From: Membranipora membranacea
Lineage: Eukaryota; Bryozoa; Gymnolaemata; Cheilostomatida; Membraniporidae
Assembly: GCA_914767715.1 (NCBI GenBank)
Contig: OU612067.1
Coordinates: 1,424,001 to 1,488,000, forward strand
Direction: 5' to 3'
Length of the DNA stretch: 64,000 bases
Shown: piece after piece, positions 1 to 13,617 of the stretch
Numbering within the stretch: position 1 is the stretch's first letter
How the letters are laid out: every line of letters begins with the position of its first letter
Translations under genes and position numbers: made by a program
Notes under the pieces: generated by a model
What the model saw: only the letters and a program-made list of their open reading frames with translations
The model's database searches: none
What the model was told of the DNA's origin: nothing

Positions 1-513
1 TAGTACTTAAATAAATAGCAGCAGTCAATGCCCAATTGTATTATTCTACCCATGCTATTGTTTGTTTTATGATATCACCAATGAACTAGTTCATTGAATT
101 CATAGTTGCACAAAAATGAAAATAACTTTAATATTATCTAACTCTAACATAACATTGATTGTCTTTAGGTTAGGTGCTGCCCACTTCAAAATTGAATTTA
201 TAATTTACTAATTAAAAATCTAAAGCAAAATAATGTGATTGTCGATTCAACAGCACCAGAAAAAAAAACACAACTACATTAAGTTTAACAACTTGAACAA
301 TTGAGAAAAACAATATTGGTTGCAACTTATACCCAATAACCTTAATTTTTGTATGTGTATTGTTTGGTATCAATTATTATTGTTATGCTATGATAATATT
401 CACTGCTCTCGGTATGTTCACTATTATGTATCAAGGCAAAGGTATAGTGAGGTGTACATCTGAGCCCCAGATTACGCACTGGATTATCCTCGGTGATGTA
501 ATGACTGGAGACA
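1..513. other. non-coding, no gene seen
   Basis: AT-rich sequence without a convincing ORF; it lies downstream of the minus-strand gene that ends at 514. The only structure noted is a perfect 18-bp palindrome at about 80-97 (CAATGAACTAGTTCATTG). Confidence 0.5.
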
Positions 514-3500
514 TTATATGTTACAGTATGGTAGGTTAATGTTCTTAATGAGTATTTCCCGTCTTCTTCGTTTGCGTAGAGTTAATCTCCCAGAAGATCG
601 GGCCTGAACTGGATTCACTTCAGAGATGTTCGCTCTATTTAGGATTTTCTTTGCTTTATCCTGTGGTCGATGACGGTTACTGTGGGCATGGGTATGGATG
701 GGACTGATTGAGGGTGTTTGACTCACTCCCCCTTCATCATCCGAATCTTTGGTCAGATCCACTACTATTGGTGATCCATCTTCTGTGTTAACTCTAAGCT
801 CCAGTTGAGGTATATCTCTTGCTAAATCCTGCGGAGATAAAAGGGTCATAATTTTGATCAACACCATCATAGCATTAACTATGGCCGTTCTATTCCTTTG
901 ACTTTTAGAGCAAAGTATATTATAGGGAAACACTCTGATGATATGCTGAGCATATGAGGATTATAGATGATCTGGCTACCTGCCAAAACTCGCAAATTAT
1001 ATGATTCAACCTTACAACTGACAGGAATAAAATTGTTTGACATCCCTCGATTTGTTGACAAAAAGACTCATTAATAGTCATCTGCCAGACATGAAAAATA
1101 CCTATTAATGAAATTGAATGGACTAAAAAAAGAAAGATTTGTGGCCCGTAGGTTTGTCTACAATGCAAATTGTCATGTGACATTCAAGGATATCAGTTTT
1201 GGCTTCCCTAAGAACAGAAAACCTGCAGGAAATATAACTGTTGGTAAAATGTCTTCTCTGTAAATCCCACTCTGATTATTCCGATCAGTAGCACACTAAT
1301 GATAATGATAAGTGATCTGTACATTCAGTAGGTTATCAAAATGCAAATTTGATGTGTAAAAAGCTATTGCTAGAAAAGATATCCAGCCATCCTGTCAAAT
1401 GTTGCTAGGCAACACTTCAATATCCTTCCTATACAATTATCTTGTGATCAAGAATGCTGAATCATGTGATAAGAATTCTCCATGATTTGAGACTATCCTA
1501 GATTCTAATCCTGATTATATGACTAACCAAAGCTCCCCTCTCCCTCAATTTGAGATGAGAAGACCAGTTCTGAGTATCACCAAACAAACTGGTTTCTTAC
1601 CAACAACAAAATTTATGAATTGTTTCAAAAATGCAGAAATTTACCATAATGACAATGTACCACATGGTAGGGAGATAAATCTAATACATTTGTTGTGCAC
1701 TCATTTCACAGGTAATCATTCGAGAGGACAACTTTCCCACTCAGCTGCCAGCGCCCGACAGAAACCCAGAAGTTGTGTGTTCTATTTTGGGTGAGCCAGG
1801 TTGATTACTTTACACACAGCTGTCCTGCTTGAATGATCGTGTATGATGCAGGAGTGTCCTTAAGAAGCATTAGAAATATCTACAAACTGTAGTTATGTAT
1901 CTGGTGACTCATCTCTGCATTTTTAAACCAATGCATTATTTTGTGGTATCAAAGTGCTGTATGAGGTAATTAGCTACCAGTTTTGGACCCATCATCAGGG
2001 TCTGTGTAGAATTCCCCTAGGAAGTCATTTATTGATCTGAGTTGTTGCATAGAGTGCCATACCTCCCACATAAATTGTGGCTTAAAAGTTGATGTGATTT
2101 TCCGAGTATCATCTCCAGTTAGTTTGAGTAATTCCTCAGCTGGCTTCTTCCCATGACTGTTTACTGATGCCCTGTCCATGTCCACTGGGTGAGGACAACT
2201 TCTTAGTACGGAGTCAATGGGTACGATCCTTCTGGTTTGTGTGGAAGCTGAGTTGCAGAGATGCCTTGGCTCATCACTGCTATAGCCCAAATCACTGCAT
2301 GCCTTGGCGGTAGAGTTTGAAGAGACACATATAACAGATTTTGATGGCGAGGAGTACACAGAGCCCGAGGGAGACGTCCCAGGTCTCTCTATGATTGAGT
2401 AAGCTAAAACATAATATAATAATCAAATACATCCAAAATCAGTTTGGCATGTGAATTATTTACAATTTGAAGCTCGATTTCATCTTTAAAAGTATCACAG
2501 ATGCTAGGTCACAAGCAAATATGCACTGTAATTCCTATTACAGGCCTTGTCCTTCCAACTGAGCAATAGATAATTCAAACTTTCAATAAGACCAAAAGGA
2601 GACTTACAGCCTAGACTGGACGCTGGTGAAGGAGCCCTGATCAAAAGAGGGTCAACCGTTAATCTTTGTAATTCGATATAGCATGTGCGCATCTGCTTCA
2701 TCAGTTTCCGAGATGCTTTACTAAGACCGGTTCTCCGCCCATTGAGACGCTCTTGGCGATTGCGATAGCCGAATGCTATAACTCTGTCGAGTTCAATATG
2801 GCCAGGTAATCTCACATAGTGAATGTTGTTCATGTTCCATCGGTCATCACCTGTTTAGGTGAGATAAGTAAATATAGACTATATTGGTAATGGGAACAGC
2901 AAAATCTGGCATATTATTTGCATTATCAGTGTCACTTTAGTTTTGTCTGCGTTGTTTTCCACGTATTATACACATTAACAACCTGAATAGAGACTTTGAA
3001 TAAGGCAGAATTATCCCAGACCACAAACTATCTCAAGGGCAAAACCATTAACTTATTAACTTAATTTAAAATCTCCAAGCAGCCATCCCTACATCAGAAG
3101 GAATAATAGTAATCATCAGTATTTTATTTTTGTACTTACAATATGTCGTCTGAGATCTAAGACTACGTCTGTCTGCCTGCGTCTGTATTTTATTGCAGTA
3201 ATGATCGTAGTATCTGATAGTAGAACATTTCTGGCACTGACTTGAGACCAATGACTTGAGCTTCAAACCCATTGGTGAACTCAAGTCAATGTTTAGCAGG
3301 TCATCACTGGGATCTTCCACAGATTCAGAATCGTTTGATGTGATTGACAAATCCAGAGAATTTTGACCTTTCATAGTCCTTGGCTTTGAGGGCGACAATA
3401 AAATAGAGCTACTCCGTACTGGAGCTCTTTCAATTACTAATCTGTTTTGTTTTGAAAAACCAATGACTGGTAGTGACTTATTAGCTAAGGCAAATACCTT

Positions 3501-3881
3501 GGCACCAGTCAAAGGGTTGACTGATTTACTGATGGAGAGAACTGGTATTTTTGGCTTTGCATTAAGCCCCAATCTGTCAAGGAACGCCTCCTTTGTCAGG
3601 GTTTCTGCTTCCGATTTCTGCAGATGTATGTGATTGGGTCGAATGATGATCTTATTACTTAATTTAATCTTAACAGGAAAGATATCATGTTTAGATTTAA
3701 CTCGCTGTAGTTCAATTCGGTTACTATTCCCTTGGAATCTCTCCAGAAGTACTATAGGACGATTTTCTAAGCTGGCTAAAAATTGATTTAAGACAAGTAA
3801 GTTACATGGCCATAGATGTAAAGGTATTGTGTCGCAGTACGCTGTTTTACAAAACCATTCCCACAATAGCTGACATGGCAT
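514..3881 (-). CDS. unrecognised nuclear-type protein with SUMO-interaction-like motif
   Basis: I do not recognise the family. Four phase-matched exons are visible: 3140-3881 (ATG at 3881), 2608-2850, 2063-2403 and 514-828 (stop at 514), giving about 546 residues. The first exon is basic and Ser-rich with a Cys pair (CQKC). The second is rich in Arg and Lys. The last carries IVVDLTKDSDDEG, which looks like a SUMO-interaction motif: a hydrophobic core, then DLT, then an acidic run. After it come a His-rich stretch and a basic RKRRRR cluster that could be a nuclear signal. The GAG|GTATGG donor at 2063 joins exon 3 to exon 4 in phase 0 (MWE|DLARD). Reading through this donor gives a shorter 472-residue protein ending at 1970. 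A chromatin or transcription role is inferred only from composition. Splicing between exons 3 and 4 is the least certain point. Confidence 0.6.
829..2062 (-). other. putative last intron of the 0.5-3.9 kb gene
   Basis: This stretch separates the SIM-containing exon from the previous exon. It includes the 93-base read-through tail 1970-2062 used if the donor at 2062/2063 is skipped. No other exon or repeat was recognised in it. Confidence 0.4.
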
Positions 3882-4199
3882 AGTTGGTTCACATCAAAGC
3901 ATAATCAACGGTTGAAAGAGAGTTTTTGAAAGCTTCCTTGTATTAATGAAAGTTGTTGTCTTTGACACGATGTTTCGCTTACCATTAGTGAGAGTCTGTT
4001 TCACTCTCATGATGTGGCAGTATACGGACTAACGAAATGCTCCGATAATGAAATACTCTAACTGTGATTGGACCGCTGTGATCTATCTATAAAATGCAAA
4101 GGGTGGAGTGAGTGGACCTAATCTTATCCACCACCCCGGGTGGGTTAAACAAATGTGGGTTAAAATGGCAAGTTCTGTGTCTGTTCAAAGACTAGTATA
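3882..4199. other. 5' flank of the 0.5-3.9 kb gene
   Basis: Non-coding sequence upstream of the ATG at 3881. No recognisable promoter element was identified. Confidence 0.4.
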
Positions 4200-4385
4200 T
4201 GAAGGTGCCCTAAGGGCGTGGCCGCCATATTTTGCGCCCAATTGCTCTCAGTTTGGTCAGGCAGGTCGGAGCACACGTCCTGGGGCGTCAATTGAGCCCA
4301 GTACGCTGCAGCGGAATTTGAACCCAAGACCTTCAACACTTGCGCATTAGAGGGTAGATGCTCTGACCAACTGAGTTACCTCCTA
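4200..4385 (-). repeat. tRNA-derived SINE, copy 1
   Basis: On the minus strand an A-box-like TAACTCAGTTGG (about 4368-4379) is followed by a B-box-like GGTTCAAATTCC (about 4314-4325), the spacing of a tRNA-type pol III promoter. The body after it (CTGCAG, then ACTGGGCTCAATTGACGCCC) is shared with the copy at 62.1 kb on the other strand. A shared non-tRNA body marks this as a SINE rather than a tRNA gene. Its 3' end is not sharply defined. Confidence 0.7.
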
Positions 4386-5021
4386 CTCATTTGAATTTCA
4401 CTCTAAGACTGATGGGTGTGTGTATAATTTAGGCCTACGCCTAAATGGCAGAGATAAAAGTTTCACCATTGACGCCTCTCTCATGGTATATCATCCAGTT
4501 AGTCAGCATCAGTCAGTTTGGTTGGATAAGCAGCTCAAAGCTTCACTTAGATGGACCTAGTGGTTCAAGCTTAGGGGCCATGTTACATCTGACAGACTAA
4601 TATGACTTTGCGTTTACTATAACCCTTTTAGATGTTGGGGTTGTAGCCAATGCTATTGAGGAGAAACCCTACAAGAAGAGCCATTGAAACCATTCATAAC
4701 TTCAACTCTTTAGCAATCCACATATGGATGTTGCACACGGAAAATCATGAAGTTTGTAGAATAGCTCAAGATTAAATCCCTAAGCTATCTATGTTGTTAC
4801 CATGAAAGCTATTATCACAACAGTCAATACTTTATGTCGCCCTAACCACCCTCTCACCAAACTCCCTCTCCCCAAGGTAGGAGCGGTCATAGAGCTAAAA
4901 TCATACTGATTATTGCTCATCCGTAACTCTCATGAGATTGGATTGAGTTAGGGGGTACCTGTCAAAGGCCTAAGGGTCTCATGGTCTCTCACGGTCTCCC
5001 CATATTAGTGCTGTAACATCA
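4386..5021. other. non-coding, possible decayed LINE body
   Basis: No ORF or named repeat was recognised. It precedes a LINE tail on the same strand and may include unrecognisable parts of the same insertion. Confidence 0.35.
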
Positions 5022-5481
5022 ATAGCATTCAGTAAACTCGCCTTTCTGCAGAGGAATATCAGCCACTGTCCTCGCAAAAACTAAAACTCTGGCATACCAA
5101 GCACTTGTCCATCCCAAACTCGAATATGCTGTGAGTGTGTGGGACCCCTACACCAAGAAAGATGTCACATGTCTAGAGGCTGTCCAATGGAAAGCTGCTC
5201 GATTTGTCACCAGCAACTTCGGTCGCAAAAGCAGTGTTTCCAACATGTTGGACGAGCTAGAGTGGCCGCCATTACAGCAAAGGCGGAAAGAACTGAAATT
5301 GACACTATTCCACAAAGCCTACCACACTCAGGTGGACGTCCCTATTCCTCTCACTGCTCATCCTAGAGGAGCAGACCACTGCTACCTAGTACCTGGTTCT
5401 AGGACCAATCATCATCTACACTTTCTTTCCTTCTACTGTCCGGATGTGGAACAGCTTGCCAGGCACGACTGTACAGACTGA
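5022..5481 (+). pseudogene. LINE reverse transcriptase C-terminal fragment (jockey/CR1-like)
   Basis: The translation begins IAFSKLAFLQRNISHCPRK. It then shifts frame near 5083-5090 and continues as TLAYQALVHPKLEYAVSVWD, followed by KLE/RR-like and GWP-like motifs (LEWPPLQQRRKELKL). This is the conserved tail after the RT domain of non-LTR elements. It is 5'-truncated, frameshifted and ends at a stop at 5479-5481, so it is a dead copy. The clade is assigned from motif memory only. Confidence 0.8.
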
Positions 5482-8400
5482 TGATACTGACCAGTTCAAG
5501 GGTATCGTGAAATGTAACAAGCTAGTATGAGATGACCTATCAGAAGTCTGTCAATACAGCCTGCAGAAGGAACTGTCCGGACTCACATACAGAAAAAAAA
5601 AAGAAAAAAGAAGGGAATCGTATTACTACAGAGCATAACAACAGACCCCAGTAAAGATTGCATAACCCTATTTCAAGGCAAACCCTTTCTAGCCATGGTC
5701 TCCTAGGGATTGCAAGCTTGTATTTGCTTAGAATCGACCACCAAACAGTGAAAGACACATAACTTAGAACAATAAAAAATTCTTTGGAAATTGCTGTGCT
5801 GCAAGACCCTGAGTGATTTTGTGTGTGATATTTTGGAGCTCTAGGTACCATAGTTTCGAAGATGTTATTAGTTGAAAATCATAGCAACCACTTGCTCTTT
5901 TAAGCCCCAAGAACCAATGCCTGTGCTGGATATGAGGCACCAAACAGTCTCGCACCTGACTTTCAAGACAACTGTGATGAATACGGTGTGAGATCTTGAA
6001 TTGAGACATCGCCTGGATCACTGAAATCTCCAAACTTCATGAAAATCACTACACGATTACACACACTACTCAAAGAGTAAGAATTGTAGCAACTACTTAT
6101 TGATACACTTAAAATGCCTTCATTGTTCTTTGAGTCCCCCAATGCATGATTCCGATGATACGGGTCAATGGACACACACAATCAACTTTAAGATTAGTAG
6201 GCCTACACTACAATAATAGAAAGAATTTTGTTGAATATGTTGACACACGATGAATAAGTTGTATACTGAGTGTAGTGACACTTTGTCTTGTTACTGTCAC
6301 AAATGACTGGAATGTGGGAACGTGTGTAGCCTATTGCTGAATTCCATTGCAAAATAGGGGTTATATTGGAGCAGTGGTGGCCCATTTCAGTACTAGCCAT
6401 TAATAAGTATAAGATTTTCTTGTAGATTGTAGTAAATTCGAGTGGTATCATACTATCTTTAGTATTATCCCATGATTGGCACCACTGGCTTAAAAATTGG
6501 TAGGCATTTTTTATTCTTTAAACCCTCCTTTGTCAGCTGCAACATCAATGTAATAACAATACTGAACAGTCATCTCTGGATGTACTGCGTCAAGTGCTTT
6601 GTCTAATCAATACCCCAGGATATCTCTTCATACAGTAAATCAACTGCTTATTGCAGCTTTAATTGTTGATGATCAAGCGATTGGAAGACATTGTTCAGAT
6701 TGATGACAGGGTAAAATAATATGAAGATAATGTTTCAGGAAAATCCCTCTACCATCTCCCTGAAATCCTTATCATCAACAGTGACTGAGCTCACATTTGA
6801 ACGCATTCAGGTGTGGGCGCTGTGATTAATTGGTGTACGAAATGCAATATGGGAGAGCTAATGGGTCGCGATCTATTCAGATAGGCCTACAGACTTGGAT
6901 AATTGGACTTGGAATCAGAAACTCAAAGGCTCCCGGTCAAAAACACCAATGGCTGCTTTGTTAGTAGCTTAGTTCACAATAAATCCCGTTTGTATTTTGC
7001 ATATAAAATCTAATGGGAAAAGGATTTCATCCTCTGTGCTTAGCTATGACCCCCAATAAGCAACCTGGCGTACTTCATTGCAGTAATTTTATTTCAGTGA
7101 CCAAAAAAAACCAAATTAATGTGATGCCGAATGAATACTGTATCATGTAAACCCATGAAAGACCAAAGTGCAGCGCTCATAGATTTGTTAGGCCAACAGG
7201 ACTTCAGCAAATTTAACTGCTTGCAAGCTCCCTTTAGATGTGGATGGCAGTCCTATCCTCTCAGCCTGCTCCAGTTGCTTATGGATTCAATGAAGCTGGT
7301 AAGGAAGGGTTTTTAGATCACTAAGTGCTTCCATAGACTCAATAATTATTATGTCTAAGGGCGCTTCTAATTTACTGCTACTAGCTAGGCTTAAAACAGT
7401 GTAATAAATGTTGAACTACTAATGCTGAATATGACTGCTCTGACTATACAACTCACCAAGTTTCATATATAGCAGGCACTAATGAGGTAATGATGGCCAC
7501 TATGAATAGTCATGCTCTATATGATTTTATTGCTTCGCTTGAACAGACACACCAATGAACTCACTGATTTGATAAAAGCTATAGATGTAAAATTAGCAAA
7601 TCAGGGCGAGGCAAGCTGTACATTGATTGATTACTAAACATATTCACAATACCTAATCTATTCAACGAAATGAACCTAGCAAATGGGTTACCACCACCAA
7701 CAGCAAATCAGAAAAGAGCCAACACGTTGGCTACAACTATAATGACCCATTACTGGTATGAATTCATTACCTAAAATTGAAATCAGCGGGCTGAAAAAAA
7801 AGTTAAGATTTATTGTCCAGAAACAGAAATAATGAACTAATAAAGATGTATGCGCTTGATATTCCTATAATAATACCAAAGTCTTGTTGGTAAGATGGGC
7901 ACTAAATGATAATGACATGATTTGTAAATGTTCTATTGAATTCCCTCCAAATTTAACTTATGATTTTTAATTAAGCTGTTTATTGCATAATGTCAACATA
8001 ATGCGAAGATTTCCAATTTCAACAGAACTATTACATTTGTTACTGAAATACCTGTTGCCTTGGCATCAATCTGACAATGGTGTGGGAACAATAGAAGAAA
8101 AGTAGTCTGAATACTAACACTATGAATAATAGAAGCTGTTGACAACAGTCTTTTATAATCTATCAGTGACCTGAATTCAATGATTACATAACTTTGATGT
8201 GACTCACAGAATAAGTCTTTGGCCAATTCTCTCTCAATCAGTAATCAATGCTTACAGGAAACAATGTTGACATTGCAATTCTTCTTTAGATTAGATATCA
8301 TTCTCACAAAATTCAACTGTTATCCATCAACGGAAAACATGCATGTGTGTAATATGATTGGTTATGATAGTGCTTCCAATGGATAATGTACATTATTCTT

Positions 8401-8805
8401 ATCATAAGATTGTGTTGATCATTTCTGCCTTGTGGCCTTGAGTGAGCAGAGTGTATCATTGTATGATATGGTCAATTCCTATAAAGTAGTTAAACTTTGG
8501 AATTATTTTCATATTAGTTTTGGATTATGAAGGATAACTTTCATGACTCATGAAAGACTCATGACCCATGACTCATGGAAAGGCATGTGACAGCATGGAA
8601 ATACATGCTGACAAGCTGGAAAGACAGCTAAACCTACTACAAGGGGTACCAGCAATTGGCCATGTAAGGCCAATAACCCTAACACGTACGCTGTGTCTCA
8701 TAGGCTGGCAATGGTGGATTGGAATGTGCTGTGGGATGAGAGAACACAACTCCGAGTAGTGAATAGCGGGCTATCTAATTAGCGCCATCAACCCATTCTT
8801 TTATG
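5482..8805. other. non-coding stretch, no gene seen
   Basis: Short ORFs on both strands show no domain, no splice-linked partner and no codon pattern I would trust. There is a purine-rich A/G tract at about 5590-5612. Confidence 0.4.
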
Positions 8806-8945
8806 GGGATGGTGAGATGGCGCAATCGGTTAGCGCGCTTGCTATTCACTGCCAGGCGATTAGTGCCGCAGGAGTTGGGGGTTCGAGTCCCACTGGGGGA
8901 GCTTTCATTGTTGATTGTTCCAGCCCCCAGCACCCTCGGGTGTAT
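8806..8945 (+). repeat. tRNA-derived SINE-like element, second type
   Basis: An A-box-like TGGCGCAATCGGTTAGCGCG (about 8818-8837) and a B-box-like GGTTCGAGTCCC (about 8880-8891) are followed by a short non-tRNA body with GGGTGTATACC. The interval between the boxes is long and I see no clean cloverleaf acceptor stem, so a tRNA-derived SINE is more likely than a functional tRNA. The body differs from the family at 4.3 and 62.1 kb. Confidence 0.6.
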
Positions 8946-11900
8946 ACCTCTCCTAATTTATTTAAATTTTGTTTACTTTACTTGAGTGTTTCTAAAGGAC
9001 ATTGCAAGGGAACTCAAGGCCGAGCCGATTCTCAAAAAGTTAAATTTAACTGTTGCTTTCCTTGGTCAGAAATACCTATATTGATCGGTTTATCATTCAC
9101 AATTTTGTTGGTCCCAGGGAGTTGGGACTAATTCCTGGTTTGACAACGTAGCACTATAGGAGCATTTGATGCTGCAACAAATGAGTGTAATAAAAAAAAC
9201 AAATAGATTAACAGTAAGCATCGCATCAGTGTTATTAAAAGTTGATCTCTAAGTTAAAAACAATAAAATAGCCTGCTGTTACATGACCTTGTCTTGTTAT
9301 TTGGATGACCTAAGTAGCGGGTATATATTTCTCCACTCCCATTCCTGCTAATCTGGCCTTGTACATTCAGACAAAACGCTATAACTTCCAGCTCAGCGAT
9401 CCCAGTCATTTGTTATCTCACCATGGCTCAAAATGTTGTTATAGAAAATGGCTATATTTGTTACATATAATATCTGGATTCTGGAGAAGTGATAAATGTG
9501 TGCCATCGCTAATTTTGCACTCATGGTCTTTGTGTGTTTCTTCCGATCACAAATATGAGCAGCAAAATATAGCAGGATGTATTTCACACAATGCTATTGC
9601 AACTGTTTGTGCAATCAGCTGTGAATCATATTAAAAGTTGTTATCATTGCGCCATGGGGAAATGTATGTGATAGTAGAATATGAACATAAAAAAACTGTT
9701 ATAAATAATCGAAAGTCTAGTATTTCCTTTTACTCACAGATATCAACTTATATGTCATAAATGTGATTCGGACAAAGTGATAAGTTGGAGCTATAACAAG
9801 AAAATTATACTCCATTTTTTTTATCGCAGACATTACTTTATTATACTTTTATTAGGCAATTAAAACCATTTCTCCAGGATACACTGTTATTTCTTGTATA
9901 AAAGGCTACATATAAAGGACATTATTAATACAATGTCTTCCCTTAAAATTGAACACGGAAAAACAAATCACAGACAATATTCACCGAAAACAAAACACTA
10001 CGCTGCCTTTCAATTTATATGTAATAAGTTAAACCAAATGGCCATTCATCTAGACTTAGAATTACACGAGGACCTGATAACTCTCCGGTCATCACCTTCA
10101 TTTATCGTAAATAGGTTTGCTGTTGCGCGAGCCGTTTGGGCTAACAAAGTAATACCCGTGCAAATTCTGCCTCTGCACATTACTATGATGGAAATATCAT
10201 GATATTTTTGTTGTTTTGTTTCTCAAAGACGTCTTTTCTCTCATATTTATTTAAATGACAATATAAAGGTAATCAAATATAACTTATCTTCATTCATTCT
10301 AACGCTTTATATTTTCCTTTTCCTCTTTTTCTTTTCCACATTTCGGGAAACATTACACTATTGAAATGATACATACTGCCAATAAAAGTTTTAAAACAAA
10401 CCATTTGAGTGTAAACAAGGTTTTACCCACTGGAATCATTGACACTAACCATTTCCTGCGTCTAAGCTACATCATTATAGCAAGGCAGTGTTTTTTTATC
10501 AATTTGGTTCAAATTCATCCATGCACTACCGTGTTGAATTGCTATGTAAAAAGAATCAAAGCATTTGAGCGATTGGCTAGTTTCGTTTTCTTGTTGTTTA
10601 AGGTTTGAGTTCGGTATTGGAAAGTCTGCCATTCCATTTTCATCACTGATTGAACTGATATTATATAGTTCACAGGATCATGGAGGGAGCGGAAGAGTGG
10701 TGTGTGAAATCAAGAATTACAAGGTTTTTTTTTAGTTGTAGTCGTATCTCTCATGAGATATTGGAGCCACACCTACGAAAATATGTCAAACATGTCTATT
10801 CTACCTACAAATTTTAGTGACCAGGTTTTATTTCGGACTTGCTATATTTAGGAGAGAGTACTTATGTCTCTTGCCTCATGGCCTGTGACTTTTCTCTAAG
10901 GATGTTTTTGCTGTTCAGCTGGACAGGTACCAGTCCAGGTAAAGGTAAAAAATTGCTGAATGCTCACAGCATTTCTCTCAAATCTGTTAGAGTTTGCAGG
11001 AAAACCCAGAGAAGGTAACAGATTCACCGATATCAACATAACATAAATGTTCTTTTTTCAGCAACATTACATTCAACCTTGGCAATATTCTGCTGGATCT
11101 GAGCCAATTAAAATACTTTGTTGGTCTTCAAATGCCAGTTTTGAGGTTTGCTCAGTTTGCTTTACAAACTAACATGCAGTCAAGGATCATTAAGTTAGTT
11201 CACCAAGGACCCTCTCACGTTTTTTACAACATTGCAGTCATACAAATTTACATGATAAATAGTTTACTAACCAAGATGAGTCAGCAGTTACAGATATTTC
11301 TCTTTCATGATCCGGTTTGAAATCCTTCAACTTTTGGCAACTGGTTAGTACAATTGTGCATTGTTACAAATGTAGCATTTTGATATTGTGCGTTCAACAA
11401 TCAAATATGCAGGTTCATACCAAAAAGAAATTGCCTGTCAGCCATATCAAGTTTTGTTGTCGACTGTGTCTCGCATTGTTTCATTGTGCATACTAGCCTC
11501 TGAAATTGGATAGCCCTACCCTGACTGAATTATTATTATTGGATAGGGAGTGCGAGGAAATTAAATTTCATGTTGCTCACCATATAAGAAGCCATTCTCA
11601 AACTCAGCTATCAACAATCAAGCTTAAACGATCTCTTTGCGCATCAAAAATGCAATACTTTGTGTATCAGAATACGACTCATTCTTACTGTTTTGATATT
11701 GGAGGGAATCTGCCTTGGAGTTCTCCCTCATGAAAGGATGAAGCTTGAACCATAGTATGTGTATGTGATTGACCAGTAACCAAACAGAGCTTGAGCACAG
11801 TACCAGCAATATTTTTGAGACAGTGATGATGGCGGTGATGCCGTTCAGCGCATGATGCACATACTGCCTTCGTCTCAGAATGATTTGGATCCAGTTCACC

Positions 11901-13530
11901 ATTGATTTTCGCCATCATGGCATAATGATAAGCATATCGGTTTGTTTTCTTTGGTAGTTGAACGTATAATGCTTTGTCGTGCCTTACGACCCAATCAGAA
12001 AGGTAGCAACAAACAAAACTGTCTCAGTCTGCAGTCTGACATGTGGCCCATCGTTTGACAGCCTAAACAACTTTTTCTGGCAAATCAGTAGCCATAGCAC
12101 AATGCAACCTCTGTCGCATGAACTTGCCGACTTCAGGCGCGATCCATTCAAAATCATAATATAAAATGTGACTGAGCTGTGACTGCCACCAATCAACAGC
12201 GATTGTGTCAATAGATATTTTTTCTAAGAGAAACAAATCTTCACAATGTATTAAGACATTTTCTCACTGTAATCAAGTTATGGAGAAAACGATGCCACGA
12301 TGTAAGTGCAAGGAATGTTAATTTAAATAACAAGCAAAAATTTATTTACAAGATAATAATTAATCAGAAAGTTAAATTTATCTCAGATGTGGCATCGGGT
12401 ATAGTTTAACAATAGAAGGGCTGATACTGAGGTATGTTCACTTTACTTTACAAAGTACTTTGCTGCAAACCCATGAATCCTGCTTTGTTACACAAGACGC
12501 GTATCTCTCTATTTGGCCCTACATTATTAGGCCTATGTTGAGCTTAGATTAAAATGATTCAAGTTTTTCTAGCACAACAGCAATAGAATTATGGCTCGGT
12601 CTACAGTGGTCAATTTATTCTCTTTGCTATACATCTCGTGGGGTTGGCGTATTAACTCTCGTTTCAAACATACACAACACGCCAATATTACCGCTATATT
12701 GTGCAACATTGTTGCAGTCAGAAATGCAAAATCTGGCAGAAAACACTAAAAATGTTAATTCTGCTAGCATTCATAATATAAGAATAACTGTGACTTGATT
12801 GACACACGTTTATTGATGTTATTGTCGTGCTACTCAAAGCGATGTGCTGTGGTTGTTTCAACCCATGCGAGAATTTCTCACTGCGCATCATATTATATTG
12901 GCCTGCATTTTACGAATATATTTGTGAGAAATAAAAAAAACAAAATAATCATACTCACCATAAATGCAGATGATGCCAATTGGATTAGAAATGGCAGTTT
13001 ACTCCCATATGTTCCTTCATGGCATGTTTGACACAACCTTACTGGATGAATGCACTAGCACAACTAAAGACCAACAATAAAAATTTTGAATCTCTTAAAT
13101 TTGATTGGACATTTTTTGTTAATGAGTGCTCCAAACTACAATGATCTCTCTGAAAATTTTGAAATACAATTAAAAGAGCTCATTGTAGGTTTATTCATAG
13201 AGAAAACTAGAACTTCTACATGCAGAAAAGTCACTGTGGCTCACTTCACTGAAGTCCTTGACTGAACTAACTCACACTAGGCCTGGGGAGTCATGGTAAG
13301 GTAGTCAATACTTTGAGGTACGATGGCAAACTAAGATAAATTGGTAGATAGAATATTGATCCCATGTATGTGGTATTATTCTAATTCTGTCTTAGTTAGT
13401 CACTGGGAACATCAACATGATTATTTGTGACTGCTGTTGACTGTTGTCATCTTTCTCTACATACATACAATACTACTACTGTATGTATTGTGACTGTCTA
13501 ACAAGATGTGAGTGTTAGTTGTAGCTTTCC
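8946..13530. other. non-coding stretch, no gene seen
   Basis: Several ORFs of 60-100 codons occur on both strands (for example 9894-10202 +), but none has a recognisable domain or paired splice sites. No repeat family was recognised. Confidence 0.4.
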
Positions 13531-13617
13531 CCCCCCCCCCCCCCATAACAAGGCTTGTCAAGAAAGGCTCAAGACATCAGTTAGAAAAGTTTTCTAACTG
13601 ATGTCTTTAGCCTTTCT
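13531..13617. repeat. poly-C tract followed by a 57-bp near-perfect palindrome
   Basis: A run of about 16 C ends near 13544. The sequence 13561-13617 then folds into arms of about 28 bases with one mismatch and almost no loop (left arm begins AGAAAGGCTCAAGACATCAG). It could be a tiny MITE or a cruciform-forming repeat. The near absence of a loop argues against a normal microRNA precursor. Confidence 0.7.

Noticed and set aside
9894-10202. 102-codon ORF as a possible gene
   Set aside because: No domain, no splice-linked partner and no conserved feature recognisable; treated as chance.
13531-13617. microRNA precursor
   Set aside because: The arms are almost fully complementary with no loop, unlike a metazoan pre-miRNA.
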